The notes: generated by a model not told the origin, from the letters alone. DNA of 64,000 bases from Paenisporosarcina quisquiliarum (GCF_027563315.1 NZ_JAMKBJ010000001.1:186001-250000); one strand, 5' to 3'; shown: positions 1 through 9,925, counted from the stretch's first letter. Made by a program: numbers and translations.

Positions 1-1
1 T

Positions 2-877
2 CAACCCATCCCAGTCGAAATGGACCATATGCTTGACCATGTCCTTCATCTGGAAGAAGAAATTAATGAAGAACTGGAGATGGAAGGCAGTTACTTTGCC
101 ATATCAATCAGTCCATTGTATAGCGGCGATTCCATCAGAGGAGCCGTTGCTGTATTGCGGGATATGACTGAACAACACCGTTTGGATCGATTGCGCTCTG
201 ACTTCATCGCCAATGTTTCACATGAACTCAGAACGCCTATTGCGATGTTGCAAGGGTATAGCGAAGCAATAATGGATGATGTTGTGTCGACAGAAGAAGA
301 ACGAGACGAAATGATTAAAATTATTTATGAAGAATCTCAACGGATGGGACGTCTGGTAACCGACTTGCTGGATTTAGCAAGAATGGAATCAGGACGGATG
401 CGACTTTATAAAGATAATGTCGCCATTGCCCCAGTAATCGAAAGGATTACACAGAAATTTGCACAAGTGGCGAAGGAATCACATATTACGTTGAAATTCG
501 AATCTGCTGTTTCTAAACTGTTAACTGCAGAAGTGGATGAGGATCGAATTGAACAAGTTTTGACCAATCTGATAGATAATGCGATTCGCCATACTCCGAA
601 TGAAGGAAAAGTATCGGTCCGTGTCGAACAACACAATGCATTCGTGAAAATTAGTGTTGAAGACACAGGTTCGGGAATTCCGGCCGAAGATTTGCCGTTT
701 GTCTTTGAACGATTTTATAAGGCAGATAAATCGAGAACAAGAGGAAAAGGTGGAACTGGTTTGGGTCTCGCTATTGCAAAAAATATGGTAGAAGCCCACG
801 ATGGCGCGATTAACGTTCAAAGTGAAGAAAATATTGGAACCAATTTTACTTTTACATTACCAATAAAAAAGATGTAA
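2..877 (+). CDS. resE: ResE-like sensor histidine kinase (C-terminal part, 5' end cut by window)
   Basis: The reading frame is open from the first bases of the window, so this is the C-terminal ~291 residues of a longer protein. Seen in order: the end of a PAS-like sensor region, an H-box with phospho-acceptor motif NVSHELRTP (His codon near base 221), an N-box with NLIDNAIRHTP, a G1 box DTGSGIP, an F-box (FERFYKAD) and a G2 box GTGLGLAIAK. This is the full catalytic core of a class I (EnvZ/PhoR/ResE type) kinase. Known from the family: ResE phosphorylates ResD to control respiration and anaerobic genes. The identity as ResE rests on the sigX-rsiX pair directly downstream, which matches the B. 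subtilis order; on sequence alone another PAS kinase is possible. The stop codon overlaps a likely ECF promoter for sigX. Confidence 0.85.
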   Translation, partial: QPIPVEMDHMLDHVLHLEEEINEELEMEGSYFAISISPLYSGDSIRGAVAVLRDMTEQHRLDRLRSDFIANVSHELRTPIAMLQGYSEAIMDDVVSTEEERDEMIKIIYEESQRMGRLVTDLLDLARMESGRMRLYKDNVAIAPVIERITQKFAQVAKESHITLKFESAVSKLLTAEVDEDRIEQVLTNLIDNAIRHTPNEGKVSVRVEQHNAFVKISVEDTGSGIPAEDLPFVFERFYKADKSRTRGKGGTGLGLAIAKNMVEAHDGAINVQSEENIGTNFTFTLPIKKM

Positions 878-898
878 CTTTTTATTGATTGTAACGAC
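873..898 (+). promoter_or_regulatory. ECF-type (SigX-like) promoter of sigX-rsiX
   Basis: TGTAAC at 873-878 and CGAC at 895-898 are separated by 16 nt. That is the classic ECF sigma -35/-10 pair, and B. subtilis sigX is autoregulated from a TGTAAC/CGAC type promoter. The -35 overlaps the last codons and stop of resE. The likely transcription start is about 15 nt before the sigX ATG. Confidence 0.6.
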
Positions 899-922
899 TA
901 ATTTTATGAACGGGGGGAGTTC

Positions 923-1465
923 ATGAATGACTCCGTTTTTCATCGGCTTTATGACCAATATCATCAGGACGTTTTTCAGTTCTTGCTGTATATGGTTAAA
1001 AATAGACAAACAGCCGAAGATTTAATGCATGAAGTATATGTTAGGGTTTTAAAAGCATACAGCAGATTCGAAGGGAAAAGTTCCGAAAAGACTTGGTTAT
1101 TTTCCATTGCAAAAAACGTTGCGATTGATCATTTTCGAAAGTCGTCAGTACGCAAGCGTCATGCTTTTGACTTTTTTGATTGGGAAAAACAAGAGTTAAG
1201 ATCCAATGAAGCTTTACCTGATGAATTAGTCGAAATGAATGATGAAATGAAACAATTGCTAGAAGCATTAGATGAATGCACAGGCGATCAGAAAATGGTC
1301 ATCGTTATGCGATATTTCCAGGATTTATCCATTACGGAAACTTCACAAGTCCTTGGTTGGACGGAAGGAAAAGTAAAGACCACACAGCACCGCGCAATCC
1401 ATAAACTAAGGGATCGCTTGTCAGGGCATTCGGATAGGAGGCAAGTTCACGATGAGCAACAATAA
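923..1465 (+). CDS. sigX: ECF sigma factor SigX
   Basis: A 180-residue ECF-family sigma factor. Region 2 is visible near the N-terminus (VYVRVLKAYSRFEGKSSEKT, then WLFSIAKNVAIDHFRK) and region 4 near the C-terminus (ITETSQVLGWTEGKVKTTQH, a helix-turn-helix). Region 3 is absent, as expected for ECF factors. The ATG follows a strong GGGGGGAG ribosome site. The gene overlaps the next one by 14 nt, so the two are translationally coupled, as is usual for an ECF factor and its anti-sigma. In B. subtilis SigX controls envelope charge and cationic peptide resistance; the assignment here rests on its position after resE and the rsiX-like partner. A promoter matching its own expected specificity lies just upstream. 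Confidence 0.88.
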   Translation: MNDSVFHRLYDQYHQDVFQFLLYMVKNRQTAEDLMHEVYVRVLKAYSRFEGKSSEKTWLFSIAKNVAIDHFRKSSVRKRHAFDFFDWEKQELRSNEALPDELVEMNDEMKQLLEALDECTGDQKMVIVMRYFQDLSITETSQVLGWTEGKVKTTQHRAIHKLRDRLSGHSDRRQVHDEQQ

Positions 1466-2681
1466 ATGGAGTGAACAGAAGATTGACGAGTTACTTAGCC
1501 AAGTGCCCCAAATACATGATACACGTTCCAAAGACGAAGTATTTAAACGACTGCAACAGGATCCAAGACTGGCTGATGTCAAAAAAGAAAAACGTATACA
1601 GTGGATTCCACCAGCTGTAGCAGTCGCTGCAATGGTAACATTGACTGTGCTTGTTGCAAGTTTTATTAATAATCCCCAACAAGCGGAAAAGGCTACGTCA
1701 GATATGGCAGTCACTGAAGAAGGTTCTGCTGACATGGCTGAAGAAGAAACTTTTATGATGAAAGCCACAGAAACGGAAGAATCATCACCAGCAAGCAATC
1801 AAGGGATTAATAGTTCTGAGAAAACCTCGACTATGCTTGTAAATCAAGATTCACTTCTTACAGCTGTGTATCCTGCTGACACGAAAGATTATACCGTATT
1901 TCATATTGGGATGGTATCCGATGATGCAATCGTCGTACCGTTAACAGTACTTATTCCAAATCGGAAGATTGTGAATGAGTTTGGGGATGAAAAGCCAACA
2001 AGTCTTGATTTATACAATCAATATGCTGCACAATTAGTGGAACCAGCACTGGGATTCGCTGAGTACCACCCTTACGTGGGACAATTTAGTGAACAACAAA
2101 ATCAATTGATTCATAAATTACCATCCAAACATGATTACGATTTATCGAGTGCTACCATTAACTCGTATGACGAATCGATTATGGAAACGTTTTATGGATA
2201 TAGCCAGGTCGAATTCCAAAATGAAGATGGAAGTCAAGCGTATTTTGATCAAGTCGGCTCTAAGAAACCTGAACAATTGAGGAGTGGCAACACGTTTTCA
2301 AGTTATTATCTGTATACAAACAAGCAAGGGAAACAATTCTTAGTACCCAATTTGAATAAAACTCATTCGGACATTCAAGTTGCTATGACAGAAATGAAAA
2401 CTGCGCAAAGTGATTATCTAAAAAGTGTAGTTCCAGAAGGTGTCGATTACGAGGTTCGTGACGAAGACGGGACTAATCATATACGGTTTACACAGCAACT
2501 GAACTTGGAACAGATGGACCCGCAAGTAGCTTCTCACTTAATCGAAGGGATTTTATTGACAAATGGAAGCTTCGGCGACGAAGTTCAGTTTGAAAATATC
2601 GTACCTTTAAATTGGAATGGATTCGATTTCACTAAGCCTGTCCCAAGTCCGATTGGAGCGAATAAATACATTTGGGAATAA
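1452..2681 (+). CDS. rsiX: Anti-sigma factor, RsiX-like membrane protein
   Basis: A 409-residue protein with a short cytoplasmic N-terminus (about 50 residues), one transmembrane segment near residues 52-73 (WIPPAVAVAAMVTLTVLVAS) and a large outside domain of about 335 residues starting with a Ser/Glu/Thr-rich linker. That topology, together with the overlap with the sigma gene, is what an ECF anti-sigma factor looks like. B. subtilis RsiX is of similar size. It probably binds and holds SigX at the membrane. No CxxC zinc anti-sigma motif is visible in the N-terminal part. A terminator follows. PrsW, a site-1 protease that cleaves the related RsiW in B. subtilis, is encoded further along the window, but no link is shown by the sequence. 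Confidence 0.8.
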   Translation: MSNNKWSEQKIDELLSQVPQIHDTRSKDEVFKRLQQDPRLADVKKEKRIQWIPPAVAVAAMVTLTVLVASFINNPQQAEKATSDMAVTEEGSADMAEEETFMMKATETEESSPASNQGINSSEKTSTMLVNQDSLLTAVYPADTKDYTVFHIGMVSDDAIVVPLTVLIPNRKIVNEFGDEKPTSLDLYNQYAAQLVEPALGFAEYHPYVGQFSEQQNQLIHKLPSKHDYDLSSATINSYDESIMETFYGYSQVEFQNEDGSQAYFDQVGSKKPEQLRSGNTFSSYYLYTNKQGKQFLVPNLNKTHSDIQVAMTEMKTAQSDYLKSVVPEGVDYEVRDEDGTNHIRFTQQLNLEQMDPQVASHLIEGILLTNGSFGDEVQFENIVPLNWNGFDFTKPVPSPIGANKYIWE

Positions 2682-2728
2682 ATTTATAACTGTTTCTAAA
2701 TAATTGTTGAATCAAAAATAAAAATAAA

Positions 2729-2776
2729 AAAGAACCATTAGTAGGCTCAAGTAGTTTACAAATGGTTCTTTTTTTC
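2729..2776 (+). terminator. Intrinsic terminator after rsiX
   Basis: AGAACCATT (2731-2739) pairs with AATGGTTCT (2761-2769), followed by a run of T residues. The loop is about 21 nt. Confidence 0.8.
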
Positions 2777-2808
2777 TTATAGTATACAATGTAAGTTAAT
2801 AATGATTC

Positions 2809-2940
2809 ATCTTCGGGGCAGGGTGAAATTCCCGATCGGCGGTAATAGAAGATTTTTTTCTTGAGCCCGCGAGCCGTAAGGCAGGATTTGGTGTGATTCC
2901 AAAGCCGACAGTATAGTCTGGATGGGAGAAGGTGAAGGTG
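2809..2940 (+). ncRNA. FMN riboswitch (RFN element)
   Basis: The hallmark RFN blocks are present in order: CTTCGGGGCAGGGTGAAATT near 2811, CCCGATCGGCGGTAAT near 2832, GAGCCCGCGAGCC near 2863, GGCAGGATTTGGTGTGATTC near 2880, then AAAGCCGACAGTATAGTCTG and GATGGGAGAAGG near 2921-2932. It lies directly upstream of ribU. Known role: FMN binding lowers expression of riboflavin genes, usually by allowing a downstream terminator to form; such a terminator is visible at 2998-3028. Confidence 0.96.
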
Positions 2941-2997
2941 CGGTCGTTTTTCGTTCTGTCATTTAACGAGACGCCTATTTAAGTGCGCCTTTCTACT

Positions 2998-3028
2998 CCC
3001 TTGAGCGATAACGGCTTAAGGGATTTTT
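2998..3028 (+). terminator. Riboswitch-controlled terminator before ribU
   Basis: CCCTTGAGC (2998-3006) pairs with GCTTAAGGG (3014-3022) with one G-T pair, followed by ATTTTT. It sits between the FMN aptamer and the ribU start, the place of the regulated terminator in transcriptional FMN switches. Confidence 0.75.
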
Positions 3029-3090
3029 GATGGGACAAAACGGACGAACTTTTCTTCTTGTGGAGTGAATCGACAAAAGGAGAGAGTTTT

Positions 3091-3669
3091 ATGAAGAACA
3101 ACAAATTACGTGTCATGATTGCCGTAGCGATGTTAAGTAGTATTTCATTTGTCTTAATGCTATTTAATTTCCCGTTACCTGCTTTACCACCTTTTTTAAA
3201 AGTCGATTTCAGCGATGTGCCAGCGCTTATTGCAGCCATTACGATGGGGCCTGTTGCTGGTATTCTAGTTGCACTTTTTAAAAACGTTCTATATTGGTTT
3301 TTCAGTGGTAGTCCGACAGGTGTTCCGGTAGGGGAAATGGCCAATTTTGCAACGAGCATTTTATTCATGCTTCCGGTTTATGCGATTTATCGTAAAGTTT
3401 CAAATACTAAAGGTTTGGCAATTGGCCTATTAGTCGGGATACTAGCCATGGCAATTGGAATGAGCGTGTTAAATTATGCGGTATTTTTACCGATGTACAC
3501 GTATTTCTTGAATATGCCAGCACTTACCGGGTCAGCATTGCGTGATACCATTGTGCTAGGAATTTTACCATTTAACTTAATTAAAGGGTTGCTGTTGTCT
3601 GCCATCATCATTGTATTGTTCAAAACGATGAAATCATGGTTGGATAAACAACGAGCTCAATTCTCATAA
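3091..3669 (+). CDS. ribU: Riboflavin transporter RibU (ECF S component)
   Basis: A 192-residue hydrophobic protein with five to six membrane segments. The start chosen is ATG 3091 behind AAAGGAGAG; an upstream in-frame TTG has no ribosome site. Conserved S-component features include the N-terminal membrane helix followed by PFLKVDFSDVPALIAAITMG and the stretch GSPTGVPVGEMANF. Known role: the substrate-binding subunit that works with the shared EcfA-EcfA'-EcfT energy module to import riboflavin. The FMN riboswitch directly upstream makes the substrate assignment strong. B. subtilis ypaA/ribU is in the same place relative to fer. It is transcribed alone and ends at a two-way terminator shared with fer. 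Confidence 0.93.
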   Translation: MKNNKLRVMIAVAMLSSISFVLMLFNFPLPALPPFLKVDFSDVPALIAAITMGPVAGILVALFKNVLYWFFSGSPTGVPVGEMANFATSILFMLPVYAIYRKVSNTKGLAIGLLVGILAMAIGMSVLNYAVFLPMYTYFLNMPALTGSALRDTIVLGILPFNLIKGLLLSAIIIVLFKTMKSWLDKQRAQFS

Positions 3670-3755
3670 TAATAATTAATAATAGGCTTGGATAAAGAAT
3701 ACTAGATATTGATAAAGTAACGAAAGAGTATTTTTGTTAACAAAGCCAGGAATAT

Positions 3756-3789
3756 AAAAAAAGCTGCGAATCAAATTCGCAGCTTTTTT
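3756..3789. terminator. Bidirectional terminator between ribU and fer
   Basis: AAGCTGCGAA and TTCGCAGCTT form a near-perfect stem with A-tract on one side and T-tract on the other, so it can serve both converging genes. Confidence 0.85.
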
Positions 3790-5180
<1,391 letters not shown>

Positions 5181-5184
<4 letters not shown>

Positions 5185-6632
5185 CTTCACATCTGGAGAA
5201 AGTATTATTTGATAAATTTGGTTACAGCGCGTTCAGGCCGGGTCAAAAAGAGATAATCCAAAGCGTTTTAAATAAAGAAGATGTCCTTGCTATTTTACCG
5301 ACAGGAATGGGGAAGTCACTTTGTTATCAGATGCCGGGATATCTTTTACCGTATAGTGTCATCATTATTTCTCCATTGCTTTCCCTGATGCAAGATCAAG
5401 TAGATCAGTTGAAAAAAATGGGGGAAAAGAGAGTGGTCGCTATGAATTCATTTTTGACGCCTCCTGAAAAAAATGCACTTTTGCAGAAATTGGATACATA
5501 CAAGTTCATTTTTTTATCACCTGAAATGGTGATGCAAGAACAAGTGAAAGCAAAACTCCAGACAATGCCCATTTCCCTTGTTGTTGCAGATGAAGCACAT
5601 TGTATATCACAATGGGGATTTGACTTCAGACCGGATTATCTGCGACTAAGCGATTGGTTATCCTTCAAAGGACGCCCACCAGTTTTAGCTTTAACGGCAA
5701 CTGCTACACCAAAAGTAATAAATGATATTACCACTCAATTAAATTTGAAGACGCCTTCGATCCATATTCAATCACTAGACAGACCTAACATTAGATATGA
5801 AGCGCTTGAAGTCGATTCTCAGGAGGATAAATTCGAGCTGATTGCAGCACAAATTAATCAGTTTTCGGGTCCAGGTATCATATATACTCAGTCACGGAAA
5901 AAAGCAGACGAATACGCCCTTAAATTAAGTACTATGGGCATACGTATTGCCTCCTACCATGCAGGGATGGAGCATGTTGATCGGATGTTTATACAACAGC
6001 AGTTTTTAAATGGGGAAGTTGAATGGGTATGTGCGACCAATGCCTTTGGAATGGGTGTACATAAAGATGATGTCCGTCAGATTATTCATGACCATTTTCC
6101 ATCTTCAGTTGCCAATTATGCCCAGGAAGTCGGTCGAGCGGGAAGAGATGGTCTTGATTCACTGGCCACACTGTTTTTTACTCGCGATGATGAAGATCAT
6201 TCAATATTCGTGGCTACGAACGATTTTCCAGACGAATCACATGTCAAGGTGTATAAAGAGTTTCTGCAAAATGGACAACATCCGGGTCAGTTAGTGGAGA
6301 TGGGCTTGTTATCAGAAACACATGTCCGAATCTTGACCTATTGGTTACCGCGCAAATCAGCCGAAGAGACGATTAATATATTGCACCAATTAAAAAGGCA
6401 AAAGATCGAGCAAATCTATTTAGTGAAAGAAATTCTCACAAATACTTCTTGTATTCGACAGCAAATCATTGAAGTTTTTGGGCAGAAACTGAACGAAAGA
6501 CCAGATAATTGTTGTTCAAAGTGCGGGTTAATTAAAGAAGAAGTTGTTAATCAATCAAAAAAGCACGAAAATCAACGAATCATACAAACATGGGAAAAAC
6601 GAATTTCAGCATTGTTCCAACGAAACGATTAG
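5181..6632 (+). CDS. recQ: ATP-dependent DNA helicase RecQ (short form)
   Basis: A 483-residue RecQ-family helicase. Visible motifs: Walker A TGMGKS (41-46), motif II DEAH (137-140) followed by the RecQ aromatic-rich loop CISQWGFDFRPDY, motif III LALTATAT, motif V ATNAFGMGV and motif VI QEVGRAGRDG. The C-terminus carries the zinc-binding cysteines (CIRQQII, then CCSKCG). The HRDC domain and full winged-helix region are missing, as in B. subtilis RecS (YpbC), so this is the short RecQ. Known role: unwinding of DNA in recombination and fork repair. The start is TTG 5181 behind GGAGGGG, overlapping the previous stop. It probably works with the HTH protein encoded just upstream. Confidence 0.92.
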
Positions 6633-6640
6633 AGGTTTGT

Positions 6641-6669
6641 TTTACTTTTTCTCCAAATTTCGTCATAAT
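6641..6669 (+). promoter_or_regulatory. Possible SigA promoter for the LysM gene
   Basis: TTTACT (6641-6646), 17-nt spacer, CATAAT (6664-6669), ending about 36 nt before the ATG of the next gene. Confidence 0.42.
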
Positions 6670-6705
6670 AAATACAGATGAAAAGTAGAATAGGAGTTTA
6701 CAGCT

Positions 6706-7353
6706 ATGAATAAAGATGATTATCAAAATAAAATTGAAGAACATCGTAAACCCATACAATTAAATGGTGATGAAAAACTGATTACACGCACTTCCAGACG
6801 TTCAACTAATGTGGCTCCTAAGAAGAAAAAAGAAAAACGTAACCTATTGTTACCCATCTTGTTCTTATTCTTTATTTTAATTCCCGTTTCTTTTCTAATC
6901 TATGTATTTGCATTTTACGAGCCGAACGCAAACGAAACAACCGTTCTCGACGAGACTCAAGTTCAATATGAACAAAATGAAGAAGACATTGCGAGTGAAG
7001 AAGATTCTGTTGATACAGAGTCTGAGGTATCTGCTGAAGAAAACACGAATACAGAGGATTCAGAAGTTACAACTGAAGAACAATCTCCCGAAGAGTCTTC
7101 CAAAGAAGAAGGAACAGAGACAGAAGTTGTTGAAGAACAAACTGAACAAGACACTGAATCATCAGAGGTAGAAGAACAACCAGAAGCTGAGCAACCAACA
7201 TCTTCAAACACGCATGTCGTTCAACCTGGCGAAACACTTTACCGTATAGCGATGAATTATTATAATTCGCCAGATGCTGTCGAAAAAATCAAATCTGCAA
7301 ATGGACTTTCATCAAACTCGATTTCAACTGGTCAAACATTGATTCTTCCATAA
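6706..7353 (+). CDS. Membrane-anchored LysM protein (YpbE-like)
   Basis: A 215-residue protein with a basic cytoplasmic N-terminus, one transmembrane segment (about residues 47-70), a Glu/Thr/Ser-rich linker (80-165) and one LysM domain at the C-terminus (from about 167, THVVQPGETLYRIAMNYY). The topology puts the LysM domain outside the cell, where it probably binds peptidoglycan. No hydrolase domain is present. The place after recQ matches B. subtilis YpbE. The acidic linker is low complexity and probably variable in length between strains. Confidence 0.85.
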   Translation: MNKDDYQNKIEEHRKPIQLNGDEKLITRTSRRSTNVAPKKKKEKRNLLLPILFLFFILIPVSFLIYVFAFYEPNANETTVLDETQVQYEQNEEDIASEEDSVDTESEVSAEENTNTEDSEVTTEEQSPEESSKEEGTETEVVEEQTEQDTESSEVEEQPEAEQPTSSNTHVVQPGETLYRIAMNYYNSPDAVEKIKSANGLSSNSISTGQTLILP

Positions 7354-7427
7354 ATTTTGTATGATAAAGAGGATACAAGTGAGTTTTGTAGAATAGGTTA
7401 GTATTCAAGAAAGATTGAGGTGACAGC

Positions 7428-8057
7428 ATGTTTGCTAAAAGTGTAATGATTCCAAAAGAAAAGTGTATTTCAATTCAAACATCTGAGTCGGTGCAAACGG
7501 CACTGGACATATTGGAGAAAAATCAAATCGATGCACTGCCAGTATTAGAAAATGGTCTTTATAAAGGCATTTTGAATCGATATATTGTGTACCGTGCATT
7601 TTATTTCAGTGGTCTTAATAAAGAGGACTTTCTCGCTAGCACGTCATTAATGGATGTTGTGACACGGGAAGAAATCTATTTGTCCATCGATGACGTTTTT
7701 GAAGACTCTTTACTGCAACTCAATGATTTTCCAATTATAGCGGTAGTAGAAGAAAATCGCTTTTTAGGACTTGTTACTCGCTTCGATATCATGGACCAAT
7801 TCAGAAGTGCTTTTGGTATGGATCGACCTGGCGTTCGTATAACATTTACATCTGTTGAAACTGAGGGACGTATTGCCCGAGTTGGAGACATTATTCAAAA
7901 GTTCCATGAATCCGTAATTTCATTAGTGACATTTGATGAATCAGACAAGTTATTGCGACGTATTGTATTAAAGATCGAGAAACGTGATAACATACAAAAA
8001 TTTTTAAAAGAACTCGACCGATCTGGATTCCGCGTATTGCATATGGAAGAAGATTAA
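7428..8057 (+). CDS. CBS-domain pair protein with C-terminal ACT-like domain
   Basis: A 209-residue soluble protein. Two CBS repeats fill about residues 1-125; a C-terminal region of about 75 residues (from GMDRPGVRITF to GFRVLHMEED) resembles the ACT-like end of AcuB. The overall order CBS-CBS-ACT and the junction motif (DRPG followed by hydrophobic beta strands) fit AcuB-type proteins, although AcuB itself is encoded with acuAC elsewhere in B. subtilis. CBS pairs usually bind adenosine nucleotides such as AMP, ATP or c-di-AMP; which ligand is bound here cannot be read from the sequence. It has its own ribosome site (TTGAGGTGA) and stands between the ypbE- and ypbG-like genes, a place where I do not recall such a gene in B. 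subtilis. Confidence 0.75.
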   Translation: MFAKSVMIPKEKCISIQTSESVQTALDILEKNQIDALPVLENGLYKGILNRYIVYRAFYFSGLNKEDFLASTSLMDVVTREEIYLSIDDVFEDSLLQLNDFPIIAVVEENRFLGLVTRFDIMDQFRSAFGMDRPGVRITFTSVETEGRIARVGDIIQKFHESVISLVTFDESDKLLRRIVLKIEKRDNIQKFLKELDRSGFRVLHMEED

Positions 8058-8132
8058 TCGACTTAAAAACTTTCAAACATGAAAGGGGAAGGGGAAACCC
8101 TCCTCTTTTTGTTTTGAATCAGAGGTGAATAT

Positions 8133-8897
8133 ATGCGTTATTTGGCAACGATTTTAGGTATTGCTTTATGTATACCAGTCATCATGTTTAGAAAAGCTTT
8201 TGAGACGAATATTCGACAGCAAATTATTGAATTGGAAAGTTATAAAGATCGAAACCCTTTTCGTCTGTTTTTTATTTCCGATATTCATCGCAGGAAAATC
8301 ACAAAGGATTTAATCGAGGAAGTCGGTACTGGTATACAAGCGGTCATAATTGGTGGTGACCTGGCTGAAAGTGGTGTGCCTTTGGAACAAATTGAACATA
8401 ATATCAATCAACTTGCTAAAATCGGTCCTATTTATTATGTATGGGGAAATAATGACCGTGAAGTGGGTGAGCACCATATTCGAAAATATATTCAAAATGT
8501 TGATGGAACGATTTTAGAAAATGAAGCAATTCGTATAAAAACGAATGCACATCATCTTTGGATTGTCGGCATTGAGGATGTCTCTTCAGGAAGAGCGGAC
8601 ATTAAGAAAAGTTTTGAAAATGTACCGGATAATGATCCGATCATCTTTCTTTCGCACACACCATTTGTCTTTAATAAAGTAAAAAACCAATATAGTCCTG
8701 ATATATTATTAGCTGGTCATACACATGGTGGCCAAATCAGATTCGGCAAATGGGGCTATTATGAAAAAGGAGCTTTGATACAAAATCGAGATGATTTTAC
8801 CTTGATCAGTAATGGTTTCGGAACAACTTTTGTACCTTTCAGATTTGGTGCACCAGCAGAGTGTCACATCTTGACGATTAGACATAAAGAGGTTTAA
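8133..8897 (+). CDS. Metallophosphoesterase (YpbG-like)
   Basis: A 254-residue calcineurin-like phosphoesterase. Metal and catalytic motifs are visible: D50-I-H52 (DIH), GGDL near 74-77, GNND near 110, LSHTP near 172 and AGHTHGG near 194. The N-terminal 20 residues are hydrophobic and likely anchor it at the membrane. The family includes UDP-2,3-diacylglucosamine hydrolase relatives and YkuE/YpbG types; the substrate is unknown. B. subtilis ypbG occupies the same neighbourhood. The ATG at 8133 follows CAGAGGTG. Confidence 0.85.
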   Translation: MRYLATILGIALCIPVIMFRKAFETNIRQQIIELESYKDRNPFRLFFISDIHRRKITKDLIEEVGTGIQAVIIGGDLAESGVPLEQIEHNINQLAKIGPIYYVWGNNDREVGEHHIRKYIQNVDGTILENEAIRIKTNAHHLWIVGIEDVSSGRADIKKSFENVPDNDPIIFLSHTPFVFNKVKNQYSPDILLAGHTHGGQIRFGKWGYYEKGALIQNRDDFTLISNGFGTTFVPFRFGAPAECHILTIRHKEV

Positions 8898-8922
8898 ATG
8901 TTCTCGCAGAACATATACGACG

Positions 8923-8951
8923 TTTACAATAACTCTTAACTTTCCTATACT
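8923..8951 (+). promoter_or_regulatory. SigA-type promoter of the CarH-like gene
   Basis: TTTACA (8923-8928), exactly 17 nt, then TATACT (8946-8951), about 35 nt before the start codon. CarH/LitR repressors commonly bind over such promoters and control themselves, so an operator could overlap it, but I cannot point to one with certainty. Confidence 0.6.
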
Positions 8952-8986
8952 GAGAGCAAAACATAAAGGCTAGTGGAGGGGAAAAC

Positions 8987-9907
8987 ATGCAAAACGACCT
9001 GGATAATCAAGGGAAATATAACATGAAGGCAGTTTCAACGATGGTCGGTATTTTGCCAGGAACGCTTAGAGCATGGGAAAGGCGCTATCAAATGATTGCT
9101 CCCGTGCGAAATGAGGCTGGTCATAGGTTATATTCGGATAACCATGTCCGCAAATTAAAATGGCTGACTCAAAAAGTAAATGACGGATTTACAATCAGCC
9201 AGGCAATTTCACTTTTGGAGCAAGAACAAAAAGTATCAGCCAGACCATTTAATGACCAGGCTGAAGACAGAGTATCACAACTTCAACAGGATATTCTGCA
9301 CGCGTTTCTTCAGTTTGATGAGCGAACGGTTCAGGACTTGATGAATGAAGCTTTCACGATTTACACGATGGATAAAGTGTTAATCGATATTTTGGCTCCA
9401 CTTCTTTTGCAAATAGGCAACATGTGGGAAGATGGAAAAATTACTACTGCGCATGAGCATTTTTCTACGTCTATTTTAAGATCTCGAATAGGTGCGGTGA
9501 TGCATGCATATCCTCATAATGGCATTCTTCCAAAAGTAGTAGCTGTTTGTGCTCCAGGAGAATGGCATGAATTGGGCTTATTAATCTTTACTTTATATAT
9601 GAGACGTAAAGGCTACGAAGTAATTTATTTAGGAAGTAGTATTAAAGAACATGATATTGAAGTAGTGCTTGAAACGGTCAAACCCCGCTTTTTATTCATG
9701 TCCTGTACAATGACGAATAATCTCTCCAGCACTCTTGAATTAACCTTATCGCTCGAAAAAGAATTCAGTAATTTAGTGGTGGGACTTGGTGGTTCTGCGA
9801 TTGATTCGATGAATGATGAGGATAAGCAGAAATTCCATCCAAACATTCTCGGACAAAGTATGAACGAGTGGGACCATTGGATTGAAGAAAAAACGTATGC
9901 GAATTAG
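8987..9907 (+). CDS. MerR-family regulator with B12-binding domain (CarH/LitR-like photoreceptor candidate)
   Basis: A 306-residue protein. Residues ~12-80 are a MerR winged-helix DNA-binding domain (STMVGILPGTLRAWERRY, then AGHRLYS). Residues ~95-175 are a helical B12-binding cap with the signature W147-x9-E157-H158, the motif that covers the upper face of adenosylcobalamin in CarH. Residues ~182-300 are a Rossmann B12-binding domain with E-W-H194-E-L-G, where H194 is the expected lower axial ligand (E/DxHxxG). The spacing between the two motifs (36 residues) is close to that of Thermus CarH. Known role of this family: a light-sensitive repressor of carotenoid, photolyase or stress genes that falls off DNA when light breaks the Co-C bond. 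No carotenoid or photolyase gene is in the window, so its targets are unknown. It is transcribed alone. Confidence 0.85.
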   Translation: MQNDLDNQGKYNMKAVSTMVGILPGTLRAWERRYQMIAPVRNEAGHRLYSDNHVRKLKWLTQKVNDGFTISQAISLLEQEQKVSARPFNDQAEDRVSQLQQDILHAFLQFDERTVQDLMNEAFTIYTMDKVLIDILAPLLLQIGNMWEDGKITTAHEHFSTSILRSRIGAVMHAYPHNGILPKVVAVCAPGEWHELGLLIFTLYMRRKGYEVIYLGSSIKEHDIEVVLETVKPRFLFMSCTMTNNLSSTLELTLSLEKEFSNLVVGLGGSAIDSMNDEDKQKFHPNILGQSMNEWDHWIEEKTYAN

Positions 9908-9925
9908 TTGTATAGTTCGGTTTGT

